NCBI GenBank assembly: GCA_035291905.1
Contig: DATDRF010000268.1
Span: 1 to 7,513, forward strand
Direction of reading: 5' to 3'
Source: JACPLA01 sp035291905
Lineage (GTDB): Bacteria; Bacteroidota; Ignavibacteria; UBA10030
DNA length: 7,513 nt
Shown here: piece by piece, positions 1-6,816 of the stretch
Layout of the letters: every line of letters starts with the position of its first letter
Numbering within the stretch: position 1 is the stretch's first letter
Program-made: the position numbers and the translations under genes
Notes under the pieces: model-generated
What the model was told of the DNA's origin: nothing
What the model saw: only the letters and a program-made list of their open reading frames with translations
The model's database searches: none

Positions 1-311
1 ATCCGGGATGGGAAATCTCGGAGCAGGGGAAACTTCTGGATATCCTGCTCGGAACTGGTGCGATTCCCGGCAAGCTTGAGGCTCTTGAGAGCGGCATGCT
101 TCGTCCCAAGAAGTCGCTTCTGGGGGTTTTTGGAGTCACGCGGAACGTGGATCAGGTTCAGCGACTGAGTTCCCTGGTTCCTTGCCAGAGTTGCTCATTT
201 CAACCGTGTCAATATCGGAGAGCCCCTTTCAGGAAACACCTCCCCCGGCTTGAGGACCTAAGCAGGGTTCAACGCACTTTTACTGTTCAAGGAGAGAGAA
301 GACCACAATGA
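1..311 (+). CDS. Stand-alone methionine synthase activation (cobalamin reactivation) domain protein, 3' part
   Basis: Only the C-terminal ~102 residues lie in the window. The open frame runs from base 3, codons are open to the left edge, and the stop TGA is at 309-311. Seen: it opens with PGWEISEQ..LLDILL and continues with ..GMLRPKKSLLGVFGV. This matches the end of the MetH activation domain, where an 'SPGY/PGW' motif and a later 'L.P.KS.SG' stretch help bind S-adenosylmethionine. A cysteine motif follows (PCQSCSFQPCQYRR, C-x2-C-x4-C), as I remember from free-standing versions of this domain, and then a basic tail. Known of the family: it supports reductive methylation of inactive cob(II)alamin back to methylcobalamin with SAM. 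Inference: it reactivates the corrinoid protein encoded on the other strand. The ATG at 96 is an internal methionine, not the start. Its stop overlaps the next start (ATGA), so the two are translationally coupled. The role of the cysteines (metal or Fe-S) cannot be decided here. Confidence 0.8.
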   Translation, partial: PGWEISEQGKLLDILLGTGAIPGKLEALESGMLRPKKSLLGVFGVTRNVDQVQRLSSLVPCQSCSFQPCQYRRAPFRKHLPRLEDLSRVQRTFTVQGERRPQ

Positions 312-634
312 CCAAGCTTTGCGACATCAACCAGGTAGCAAAGGAGAAGCTTCCCCCAACGACCCCCGACAAATCGGGAATCGGGGTACACTATATCGAC
401 GCGTTCATCAAGCCGATGAACACGAAGATAGAAAATGACGTTCGGGTTTCATGCAAACGGAAGGGATTGAAGATAACGCTGACAGTGGGTACGAAGAAAG
501 GAGAAGGGCTCATGAGGCGTCTGGATGTGAGCTCAGATCCGACTGTCATGTTGAACACGGCGCTTCAGGAGGCTGCGAAAGCGGCGGGAGTTGAACTGAA
601 GATCACAGATTCGGAGATCTTTGTTTCGAATTAG
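308..634 (+). CDS. Small conserved-looking protein coupled to the activation protein, function unknown
   Basis: A 108-residue soluble protein with no signal peptide or membrane segment. The start ATG at 308 overlaps the upstream stop as ATGA, and GGAGAGAGAAG lies just before it, so the start is well supported. I do not recognise the family. Visible features: a charged, proline-containing N-terminus (KLPPTTPDKSG); an alternating beta-like stretch (DVRVSCKRKGLKITLTVG, about residues 45-62); a glycine/basic turn KKGEGLMRRLD (about 63-73); a helix rich in Ala and Glu (about 81-95); and a final short strand ending EIFVSN. The pattern suggests a compact alpha/beta fold. Only one Cys lies in the beta region and one near the N-terminus, so it is not an Fe-S ferredoxin. 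Inference from coupling: a partner of the activation protein, perhaps in docking or electron delivery to the corrinoid protein. The function is a guess; that it is a real gene is fairly secure. Confidence 0.7.
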   Translation: MTKLCDINQVAKEKLPPTTPDKSGIGVHYIDAFIKPMNTKIENDVRVSCKRKGLKITLTVGTKKGEGLMRRLDVSSDPTVMLNTALQEAAKAAGVELKITDSEIFVSN

Positions 635-653
635 TCTTGTGGGATGAAACATG

Positions 654-739
654 GAACACGGAAAGAGCAGAAAACAAACGTATCTGCACGGACCGTAATC
701 CGTGCCTTTTCCGTTTCCTTCAGTGTTTCTTCCGTGTTC
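654..739. repeat. Nested inverted repeats between convergent genes, possible two-way terminator
   Basis: An outer inverted repeat pairs GAACACGGAA (654-663) with TTCCGTGTTC (730-739), a perfect 10 of 10. Inside it is a hairpin, GCACGGA (686-692) with TCCGTGC (699-705), loop CCGTAA, followed on the plus strand by CTTTTCC. The minus-strand methyltransferase stop (739-741) touches the outer arm. The position between converging genes and the short T run fit a weak bidirectional terminator. The CACGGAAGA-type wording also looks like the low-complexity repeat upstream of the reductase gene. Nothing else is seen in the gap 635-738. Confidence 0.5.
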
Positions 740-1668
740 TATTCTGTTCCAGCATCCATCCCGCTCCAGATTCCCATTACTGCCTCCGCCTGTCGAAATC
801 CGGCAGTTTCTTTGCTCTCTCCTTCTGCAACCCTCCCCTGATCCAGAGCATGCCTCAGCAAACCGACCATCTCATGATTCGCGGGCAACGGTTCGAGGGC
901 CGATTCTGGATTGACAATCGGAAAATCGAGGCCGGCTTCCGAGGCGATGGTAAGATAGGCTTTCTCTAATTCATGTCGTATGTGCTTCGGAGTCCCCCAG
1001 GCGAAATTAGAAAGCCCCACTGTGATGTGAACGCCCCGGAGGTCCGGGTCTTTTCGAATCAGCCGCATCGCATCCAACCCGATATTGACCAATCCGTACG
1101 TGTCCGCCCCAATAGGGGCAAGTCCCGGATCGATGATGATCTGGTCATTGGTCCTTCCTGCCTTCTTCGCAAGAAGCTCGACAAAGTGCTTTGCGGCCTC
1201 ATGGACATCCTCAGGATTCAGGCATTGCGCCGTTCCGCCTTCGACAAACCGCTCGGAGGCCATTACCACCACCATTGTGTCGTACTCTTTCACAAGCTCG
1301 ATCATCTCGTCGAGGTGCTCCCGGGAAGCAGCGATGGAGTCAACAATTGCCCTTCCTTTTGAGCGGTCGTAATACCTTAGAGCGACTTTATGGTATTCCA
1401 TCGAGGGGTTATCAATGCAGAGCGGAAGCGGGGATGCCTCCTGAAGAGCCGGGATGACTTCAGGTAAAAACTCGAGCATCTCCTTCGGTCTCACCTGTAT
1501 CTGCTGGGTCCCGTCAAGGTTAACATCCAGATAATCCACTCCCAATTCCGTTTGTGACCGGGCAAGGTTCTGATAACCTTTCAGGTCGCGCTCGCGGAAG
1601 GCCTTTCGGGCACGGCCGTATGCGTTATTAATGAGATCGCCGATGGTGTGAAGTTTTTTGTCAGACAT
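739..1668 (-). CDS. Pterin-binding methyltetrahydrofolate:corrinoid methyltransferase (MetH middle domain / AcsE-like)
   Basis: A 309-residue protein of the DHPS-like pterin-binding TIM-barrel family. It should transfer the N5-methyl group of methyltetrahydrofolate to the cobalt of a corrinoid protein in the cytoplasm. Seen, in order: VDYLDVNLDG (about 45-54), LCIDNPS (about 83-89), IVDSIA (about 108-113), IIIDPGLAPIG (about 178-188) and TVGLSNFAWG (about 217-226). These correspond to the strand-end motifs LDVN, C.D, INS, IDP and GLSN that bind the pterin in AcsE and MetH. The length suits the single-domain AcsE type; no cobalamin or homocysteine domain is attached. Start: ATG at 1668, with AGGAAAT upstream; the in-frame TTG just before it is less likely. 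It is the last gene of the minus-strand cluster, 36 bp after the reductase. In a homocysteine methyltransferase context, a methionine synthase role is more likely than a Wood-Ljungdahl one. DHPS itself is unlikely given the neighbours and GLSN motif. Confidence 0.88.
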   Translation of the reverse strand: MSDKKLHTIGDLINNAYGRARKAFRERDLKGYQNLARSQTELGVDYLDVNLDGTQQIQVRPKEMLEFLPEVIPALQEASPLPLCIDNPSMEYHKVALRYYDRSKGRAIVDSIAASREHLDEMIELVKEYDTMVVVMASERFVEGGTAQCLNPEDVHEAAKHFVELLAKKAGRTNDQIIIDPGLAPIGADTYGLVNIGLDAMRLIRKDPDLRGVHITVGLSNFAWGTPKHIRHELEKAYLTIASEAGLDFPIVNPESALEPLPANHEMVGLLRHALDQGRVAEGESKETAGFRQAEAVMGIWSGMDAGTE

Positions 1669-1671
1669 CAA

Positions 1672-1704
1672 AGGATTTCCTATTTTCGATTTCAGATTGT
1701 CGAT
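1672..1704. repeat. Degenerate AATCGACAATCTGAAATCG-type intergenic repeat
   Basis: The short gap between the reductase and methyltransferase genes is filled by repeats of the word GAAATCGA/AATCTGAAATCG (minus-strand reading). It is of the same low-complexity style as the AGATTGAAGATTG words after the tRNA. It also supplies the ribosome-binding-like AGGAAAT for the methyltransferase. Confidence 0.5.
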
Positions 1705-3222
1705 TTATGATTTGCTCTTTCCGGAGTGATCTTGCCCCAGCCAGTTGTTCGCCCACGAGGACGTCCCTCGCAGCCTCTGATCCTGCACGACGGGCGCGTG
1801 TGCCAGCAGCTTCTCTTCCTTCCCGTCCGATTTCAGTCGTTCGTAAGCACGGAGCCAGATACACTCTCCAAAACCATCGACTTCGCACCTTCCCTCCCTT
1901 GTTCCGCCGCAGGGACCATTGCGCTGGTTCTTGGCACATTGAGATTCGGGGCACAGGAACGCTATATCGGGCAACGAGCAATCGCCGCAGTCTTTGCATC
2001 GGTACAGAAGAGATTTGCTCACCTTTTCCATGATGCGCAGGGGACGCGGACCCTGAGACGGGTCGGCCGAATGACTCACGATCCTTGCTCCCCATTCCGT
2101 CAGCGTTCGTCCGGGTTTGAACATAACGTCGTGTACGGTTTTTGAGAGCCGATACGATGTTGCACCTTGACCCGTTCGCGCCTCCGGGCGGCGGATGGGC
2201 CTGGTGCGGTCAGCCAGGCCTGTTGCCGAATCCTCGGCATAGAAACAGAACTCGCCCGGCCGCGAGAATCGGATCTCTTTTGCAAACTCCTTCCAATCGT
2301 CAGGGGAGAAACGTTTTTCGATCTCCATGATCCGCTGAATCGCATCGCTGGAATGGGCGCCTCCCAGATACGCGCCCCGATAGCCCAGACCCCGATAGAC
2401 AGCGACCATCTTTGCCGCAAGCTCGAAGAAGAATTCCCTTCCTCCGTCCGGCGACTCCCCGTGTTTCCTGCAAAGCTCCAGAAGATCCCGTGTAACGACG
2501 ATTCCGGGAACTTTTTTCTCGTGAAAGAAGAGCGCTGCTTTTGGATTGAGCAAATAGACATTTCCGATGAGGGGTGTTTGACCCATCCCGTGGTCGTGCA
2601 TGTAGAGACGCAGTTCATGCATTTTGCGGGCATCGAATCCGACCTGATTGATGATGAATTCGGCGCCACACTCGATCTTCTTTTCCAGCTTGAGGTACTG
2701 AGGAATTACTTCCCCTTCGAGCAGTTTGTAGTTTGTCGTCACCGCTCCGATGCAGAATTCGGTCTTCTCGTGGTTCTCATCGAACCCGCGGTTCATCTTG
2801 TTCAGCATGCAAATGAGCCCGACGGAGTCGATGTCGAACACGGGTTTCGCCATTCCTTCGTTCCCCGTGACCGGATAGTCCCCTGTCATGGCGAGGACGT
2901 TATGAAATCCCTCACTGTTCAGGAGCCATGCCTCGCTCTCGAGTCCGTTCCGATTGAGATCTTTGCACGTGAGATGAAGAACGACCTCCTTGCCGGCATA
3001 GAGGATCGGTTTTCCGAGGGCTTGCGGCGCGAGTTGGGGATTGCCTCCGGCATTGTCGGTGACGGAAATCCAGTCGACCGCGGGATTCTCAACGAGCTGG
3101 GCGGCAAACGTGCGGGCCTTGACGGCGTTCCTCTCCCCCATGGAGCCGCGGACAGAGACGAGCTCGACTCCGAACAGGAAGCTTGAAGATTTTCTGAGTT
3201 GTTCTTTCAGGGTCAGTGTCAT
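1705..3222 (-). CDS. metF: Methylenetetrahydrofolate reductase fused to a cysteine-rich MetV-like C-terminal domain
   Basis: A 505-residue protein reducing 5,10-methylene-THF to 5-methyl-THF, the methyl donor for the pterin-binding methyltransferase next door. Seen: residues about 1-300 show the MTHFR TIM barrel with FGVELVSVRG near the N-terminus, DWISVTDN, LHLTCKDLNRNGL (about 82-94), LAMTGDYP (about 110-117) and EFIINQVGFD (about 188-197). Residues about 400-460 hold eight cysteines (409, 412, 415, 424, 429, 438, 446, 454) in the pattern C-x2-C-x2-C..C-x4-C..NGPCGG..C..C.W. This matches the MTHFR C-terminal/MetV zinc-binding domain (PF12225-like). Known: in acetogens MetF and MetV are separate partner subunits, and such enzymes can use donors other than NAD(P)H. 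Inference: the fusion is one enzyme, and its electron donor is not readable here. Start ATG at 3222 gives MTLTLKEQL; a TTG 12 bases upstream is possible. No clear Shine-Dalgarno sequence. The ~20-residue tail after position 480 is unassigned. Confidence 0.9.
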   Translation of the reverse strand: MTLTLKEQLRKSSSFLFGVELVSVRGSMGERNAVKARTFAAQLVENPAVDWISVTDNAGGNPQLAPQALGKPILYAGKEVVLHLTCKDLNRNGLESEAWLLNSEGFHNVLAMTGDYPVTGNEGMAKPVFDIDSVGLICMLNKMNRGFDENHEKTEFCIGAVTTNYKLLEGEVIPQYLKLEKKIECGAEFIINQVGFDARKMHELRLYMHDHGMGQTPLIGNVYLLNPKAALFFHEKKVPGIVVTRDLLELCRKHGESPDGGREFFFELAAKMVAVYRGLGYRGAYLGGAHSSDAIQRIMEIEKRFSPDDWKEFAKEIRFSRPGEFCFYAEDSATGLADRTRPIRRPEARTGQGATSYRLSKTVHDVMFKPGRTLTEWGARIVSHSADPSQGPRPLRIMEKVSKSLLYRCKDCGDCSLPDIAFLCPESQCAKNQRNGPCGGTREGRCEVDGFGECIWLRAYERLKSDGKEEKLLAHAPVVQDQRLRGTSSWANNWLGQDHSGKSKS

Positions 3223-3236
3223 GGCGAAAAGCAATT

Positions 3237-3276
3237 ACACGAAGAGACACAGAGGAGACACGAAGTTACACAGAGA
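3237..3276. repeat. Low-complexity ACACGAAGAGACACAGAG repeat in the 5' gap of the reductase gene
   Basis: Imperfect tandem repetition of the word GAGACACGAAG/GAGACACAGAG fills about half of the 82-bp gap (3223-3304) between the homocysteine methyltransferase stop and the reductase start. Purine-rich on the plus strand. It occupies the place where a ribosome-binding site would be expected. No hairpin is obvious. Confidence 0.55.
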
Positions 3277-3304
3277 ATGATACCTCCGCGAAACTGGCAT
3301 AACG

Positions 3305-4207
3305 TCATCGGCCGTAATCATCAACGGCCTTTCGGATGGCGCGGGTATGCTCGGGAGTGCTGCCACAACATGAGCCGATGATGTTCGTGCCCGCCTCAAG
3401 CGCCTCGCGGACGCCGGAAGCCATATCCTCGGGAGTCTGCCTGTAGACAGCCTTCCCTCCCTCCAGAACCGGAATGCCTGCGTTGGGCTGACCCATCGTT
3501 GGGAGCGAGCTGTGTCGGCGATAAGACTGCACAACATGAGCGACGGCTGCCATGTCGATTCCGGTACCGCAATTCAGGGCGAGCACATGAGCTCCCCTCT
3601 TTTCAATAAAGCCTGCGGCTTCTTCAGGGAGGACCCCCATCATCGTGACGTGGAATGTTTTGTCCGCAGACATATCATAAGCAAGCGACGCAATAATACA
3701 CGCGGCCCCGGCCGATTTCGCGGCGTCGATTGCTATGCCCAGCTCATCAAGAGAGGTTTGGGTCTCAATGATAATGCCGTCGACACCGGCTTCGACCAAT
3801 GCGCGGGCCTGCTCTTCATAAGCGACCATGGCGTCGATTGCAGGCAGATCTCCGTACGGTTCCAGGATCGCGCCGAGCGGGCCGATGTCACCAAGCACAT
3901 ATCCTTCCCGACCGTTCAGAGCTTTGCGGGCAACATGTGCACCCGCCTCGTTGATGGCGCGAACGTCGTTGCCATGACCGTGCCGCTGAAGCATGATTCT
4001 GCTCGCCCCAAATGTGTTGGTGATGATGCAATCCGCACCGGCGAGGACATATCTTCGATGGATTTCCTCAATACGGTCGGGATGTGCGATGTTCCAATAC
4101 TCACCGCACCCTCCCGGTTCGAGGCCCGCGAGCATGAGCTGGGTTCCCATTGCCCCATCGCAAACAAGACGGCGTTCGCGCAATGCATCCAGAAGGAGTT
4201 TTTTCAC
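3305..4207 (-). CDS. Homocysteine S-methyltransferase domain protein (MetH N-terminal module)
   Basis: A 300-residue zinc-dependent homocysteine-binding TIM barrel. It should take a methyl group from methylcobalamin on the corrinoid protein and give it to homocysteine, making methionine. Seen: DGAMGTQLM (17-25), the family's N-terminal motif; TNTFGASR (63-70); LGDIGPLG (105-112); IIETQTS (146-152); LNCGTG with Cys213; and GSCCGSTPEH with Cys280-281. These three cysteines are the zinc/homocysteine ligands of MetH and BHMT. Length matches the single N-terminal domain of MetH; no pterin or B12 domain is attached. Start: GTG at 4207, 16 bases after the stop of the PF13769-like gene, so the genes are probably cotranscribed; GGAAAA upstream is only a weak ribosome-binding site. 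Alternatives are a betaine- or S-methylmethionine-dependent methyltransferase, but the adjacent corrinoid and methyl-folate proteins favour the split methionine synthase role. Confidence 0.9.
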   Translation of the reverse strand: MKKLLLDALRERRLVCDGAMGTQLMLAGLEPGGCGEYWNIAHPDRIEEIHRRYVLAGADCIITNTFGASRIMLQRHGHGNDVRAINEAGAHVARKALNGREGYVLGDIGPLGAILEPYGDLPAIDAMVAYEEQARALVEAGVDGIIIETQTSLDELGIAIDAAKSAGAACIIASLAYDMSADKTFHVTMMGVLPEEAAGFIEKRGAHVLALNCGTGIDMAAVAHVVQSYRRHSSLPTMGQPNAGIPVLEGGKAVYRQTPEDMASGVREALEAGTNIIGSCCGSTPEHTRAIRKAVDDYGR

Positions 4208-4223
4208 GATCGGATTTTCCGGG

Positions 4224-4478
4224 TCAGAGAAAACGCAGTTCTAGCTCTTTTTTGATTGCCTGAGCGACCTGTTCAGCTGTCCCCTCTCGTTCCTGTTCCT
4301 CGCTCCAGTTCCACTGGCTCAGGTATTCGTCGGCTCCGGTCAGCCCTTTTGTCTGAGCAGCCTGGTCTATTCGGGCAATAAAGCGCTGGCCCAAATCGAT
4401 ATTGATTTCATCAGGTCCATCCCAAACCTTGATTTGCGATGGGATATCCTGCCAGTAAAGTATCTGAAAAGTCGCCAT
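4224..4478 (-). CDS. Small PF13769-like protein ('virulence factor' family), candidate accessory subunit
   Basis: An 84-residue soluble protein. Seen: ILYWQDIPSQIKVWD (about 6-20), then LGQRFIARID (about 29-38), the turn GLTGADEYLSQWNWSEE (about 45-61) and a C-terminal charged helix. I recognise the ILYW..IP.Q.....RF...ID.....YL..W.W pattern as that of PF13769, named 'virulence factor' from a domain of the staphylococcal CvfC protein. The name says nothing about its job here. It sits between the corrinoid protein (12 bp gap) and the homocysteine methyltransferase (16 bp gap), inside the same transcription unit. From memory, members of this family also occur beside corrinoid and methyl-folate genes in marine alphaproteobacteria. 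Inference: a small structural or assembly subunit of the methyl-transfer complex. Start ATG at 4478 with AGGGTGA upstream. Confidence 0.75.
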   Translation of the reverse strand: MATFQILYWQDIPSQIKVWDGPDEINIDLGQRFIARIDQAAQTKGLTGADEYLSQWNWSEEQEREGTAEQVAQAIKKELELRFL

Positions 4479-4490
4479 ACAGTCACCCTG

Positions 4491-5132
4491 TCATTTCTTC
4501 TCCACCAGTTTGAGGAAGAGGTCGACGGCGCTGGAGGCATCGGCACCATATCCATCGGCATGGATCTCATCCGCAAACGTCTGGCTGATCGGCGCTCCTC
4601 CGACTGCCATCTTGATATGTCCCAGTCCTCGGTCCTTGAAACCGTCAATCACCACTTTCATATACGTCATGGTCGTCGTCAGCAAGGCGCTCATACCGAC
4701 GATGTCGGGCTTGTCTTGTTCCGCTGCTGCAAGGAATTTGTCAATACTCTGATCCACCCCGATATCGTGCACCTTGAACCCCGCTCCCTCTGCCATCATG
4801 CAGACGAGATTCTTCCCGATATCATGCAGGTCTCCGCGGACTGTCCCCATCAGCAGAATGCCGGCCGGCTTCACGACTGAATCCTTTGCCGTGAGAAGGG
4901 GCTTGAGAACAGCCATCCCTGCTTTCATGGCGCGGGCAGCAATCAACACCTCTGGCACATAGAGGACATTGTGTTTGAAATCTTCGCCCACCACGCTCAT
5001 TCCTGCGATAAGACCTTCGTTCAGCACTTCCTTGACGCTTCTTCCCTCTGCAAGAGCGTCCTTTGTCATCTGTTCGACCTCTTTCGCTTTCCCCTCGTAC
5101 AAATATTGGTTCATCAACGCATAGTCAGGCAT
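4491..5132 (-). CDS. Corrinoid (methyl-B12 carrier) protein, MtaC/MtbC/MetH B12-domain type
   Basis: A 213-residue cytoplasmic corrinoid protein that should carry the methyl group on cobalt between the methyl-folate and homocysteine methyltransferases. Seen: residues about 1-85 form the helical cap domain (NEGLIAGMSVVGEDF, then YVPEVLIAARAMKAGM at about 58-73). Residues about 90-213 form the Rossmann-like B12 domain: GTVRGDLHDIGKN contains DxHxxG with His103, the lower cobalt ligand; GMSALLTTT (146-154) is the GxSxL motif; VGGAPISQ (177-184) is the GG motif. All three cobalamin signatures are intact. Length matches MtaC/MtbC-type carriers. The start at ATG 5132 (MPDYALMNQ) is chosen because family members begin near here; a GTG at 5222 would add 30 residues unlike the family. 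No strong ribosome-binding site. First gene of the methyl-transfer cluster; the 102 bp gap behind the kinase is a likely promoter site, though no clear box was found. Confidence 0.92.
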   Translation of the reverse strand: MPDYALMNQYLYEGKAKEVEQMTKDALAEGRSVKEVLNEGLIAGMSVVGEDFKHNVLYVPEVLIAARAMKAGMAVLKPLLTAKDSVVKPAGILLMGTVRGDLHDIGKNLVCMMAEGAGFKVHDIGVDQSIDKFLAAAEQDKPDIVGMSALLTTTMTYMKVVIDGFKDRGLGHIKMAVGGAPISQTFADEIHADGYGADASSAVDLFLKLVEKK

Positions 5133-5234
5133 GGACGGTCTTTCGGTCAGTGCGCGGCTGAAAAATGAAACACTAAATTTGCTAACGTCGAAATGGTTCT
5201 CGGTTTGATTTCCGTTCCACACGTCCCAACATCT

Positions 5235-6734
5235 TCACGAAATCAGAAATCTCGCCAGATCAGCCTTCCAGCGGTCATACGCCGATCCATACTTCGATGT
5301 CATTTCGTGCCTGCGGCGAACTGTTGTCCTCGCCGCCACGCCCCGAAGTGCGTCGCCATGCGACGAGAATATTCCGGCCCCCACCCCGGAACCTCGGGCC
5401 GCGCCCTGCGCACCATCAGTATCATAGATCTCGAGATCAACATCACACGAATGGACAATAGCCTCCTGGAACACTCGGCTCTTGAACAGATTGGCATCGC
5501 CTGCCCTGATCACGTTGAACTCCATTCCCATTTCCTTCATGATGTCCAGCCCGTACCTGAAGGAGAAGGCGATTCCCTCCTGAGCCGCCCTTATCAGATG
5601 TCTCTTGTCATGAATATTGAAGCTGATCCCGGAGAATTGACCGTTGACCTCCCTGTTCTCGAGGCTTCGTTCGGCACCGTTGCCAAAGGGGTAACACAGC
5701 AGACCGTCCGATCCTATTGGTACGGCGGATGCCATCTCATTCATCTGATCGTACGTGTAGCGGCTGTCGAGGAGATGATGGTTGATCCAACTGTATTGAA
5801 TTCCTGTCCCGTTGATGCACAAGAGGATCCCCTTGTTTGGCCGTTGGTCCGAGTAATTGACGTGAGCGAACGCGTTGACGCGGCTGGCCCTGTCATACAG
5901 GTTCTCCGCAGTCACGCCATAGATCACTCCGGATGTTCCCGCCGTTGCCGCAACCTCCCCCGGATTCAGAACATTGAGCGAATACGCGTTATTAGGCTGG
6001 TCCCCGGCCCGATACGAGACCGGAATATCCTTCTTCAAACCGAGCTCTGAGGCTGCCTTCAGCGTGAGTTTACCCTGGACACCGAACGTTGGAACAATTT
6101 GCGGTATCATTCGAGGCTCAAAACCATAGTACTCCAGGATGTCACCAGCCACCGCCCGCTGCTGGAAATCCCAGAAGACTCCTTCACTCAATCCTGAAAT
6201 TGTCGTACACACTTCGCCTGTGAGCCTCATTGCAACAAAATCACCGGGGAGCATGATCTTGAAGATTTTTTTGTAGATCTCGGGCTCATTGTCTTTCACC
6301 CATTTGAGCTTCGATGCCGTGAAGTTGCCCGGAGAATTAAGGAAATGCTTAAGACAATGTCCGTCTCCGATCTCGGAGAACGCCTTGTTGCCTATAGCCA
6401 CGGCGCGGCTGTCGCACCAGATGATGGACGGGCGGAGAATGTTCTGATCCGTGTCTGTAACAACAAGACCGTGCATCTGATATGAAATGCCCACTGCACA
6501 AACCCCGCCTGCAAAAGAGGGATCTGCAGAAAACATCTTTCTTGTCACCGCAACGACGTTGGACCACCAGAGATCCGGATGTTGTTCGGCCCATCCCCCG
6601 TGCGGCGAGTCGATTTTCATTTCTTTGTCCGGGGAGCTTGCCGATCTGACCATGAGGCCTGTATCGGCATCAACAAGAGAGGCCTTGATGAAGGAACTGC
6701 CAATATCATATCCGAGAAGGAATCGCTTGGCCAT
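5235..6734 (-). CDS. xylB: Xylulokinase-like FGGY carbohydrate kinase
   Basis: A 499-residue ATP-dependent sugar kinase, most likely phosphorylating D-xylulose to xylulose 5-phosphate for the pentose phosphate pathway. Seen: the N-terminal phosphate loop LLGYDIGSS with Asp10; ISYQMHGLV (about 83-91), the sugar-binding region with Met87-His88 as in XylB; IIWCDSRA (about 104-111); the catalytic-base region RAGDQPNNA with Asp245; AATAGTSGVIYGV (about 262-274), the ATP-binding part; and a C-terminal YDTDGAQGAARGSGVGAG loop. Overall wording resembles Bacteroides-type xylulokinases from memory, and the length is normal. Start ATG at 6734 (MAKRFLLGYD) is preferred; an upstream in-frame start at 6812 would add 26 hydrophobic residues not expected in a kinase. 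No clear Shine-Dalgarno sequence. No xylose isomerase is in the window; it may lie elsewhere. Other FGGY substrates (ribulose, gluconate) are less likely. Probably not functionally tied to the methyl-transfer cluster downstream. Confidence 0.9.
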   Translation of the reverse strand: MAKRFLLGYDIGSSFIKASLVDADTGLMVRSASSPDKEMKIDSPHGGWAEQHPDLWWSNVVAVTRKMFSADPSFAGGVCAVGISYQMHGLVVTDTDQNILRPSIIWCDSRAVAIGNKAFSEIGDGHCLKHFLNSPGNFTASKLKWVKDNEPEIYKKIFKIMLPGDFVAMRLTGEVCTTISGLSEGVFWDFQQRAVAGDILEYYGFEPRMIPQIVPTFGVQGKLTLKAASELGLKKDIPVSYRAGDQPNNAYSLNVLNPGEVAATAGTSGVIYGVTAENLYDRASRVNAFAHVNYSDQRPNKGILLCINGTGIQYSWINHHLLDSRYTYDQMNEMASAVPIGSDGLLCYPFGNGAERSLENREVNGQFSGISFNIHDKRHLIRAAQEGIAFSFRYGLDIMKEMGMEFNVIRAGDANLFKSRVFQEAIVHSCDVDLEIYDTDGAQGAARGSGVGAGIFSSHGDALRGVAARTTVRRRHEMTSKYGSAYDRWKADLARFLIS

Positions 6735-6816
6735 GTTGACCGTTGGGTTTGTTCGAAAAAAGGTATGTGAAAAATAAACAAAAAGGAAAGGAACCGGCGG
6801 TGGGAGAAACAACGCC

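Noticed and set aside
96..311. Start at ATG 96 for the activation protein
   Set aside because: The frame is open to the left edge and the upstream residues (PGWEISEQ) belong to the activation domain, so this is an internal Met.
2167..3186. 339-codon plus-strand open frame opposite the reductase
   Set aside because: It is antisense to a protein with clear MTHFR motifs, and its translation has no recognisable domain.
3512..4255. 247-codon plus-strand open frame opposite the homocysteine methyltransferase
   Set aside because: Antisense shadow; no domain visible and the opposite strand is well explained.
5133..5234. SAM or cobalamin riboswitch upstream of the corrinoid gene
   Set aside because: The 102-base gap shows no B12-box or SAM-box-like sequence and no convincing multi-stem fold.
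5193..6050. 285-codon plus-strand open frame opposite the kinase
   Set aside because: Shadow of the FGGY kinase; the minus frame carries all catalytic motifs.
5235..6734. Xylulokinase as a working part of the methyl-transfer cluster
   Set aside because: Same strand, but 102 bases from the first methyl-transfer gene and with a sugar-kinase role. Nothing in the sequence links it to methionine or cobalamin.
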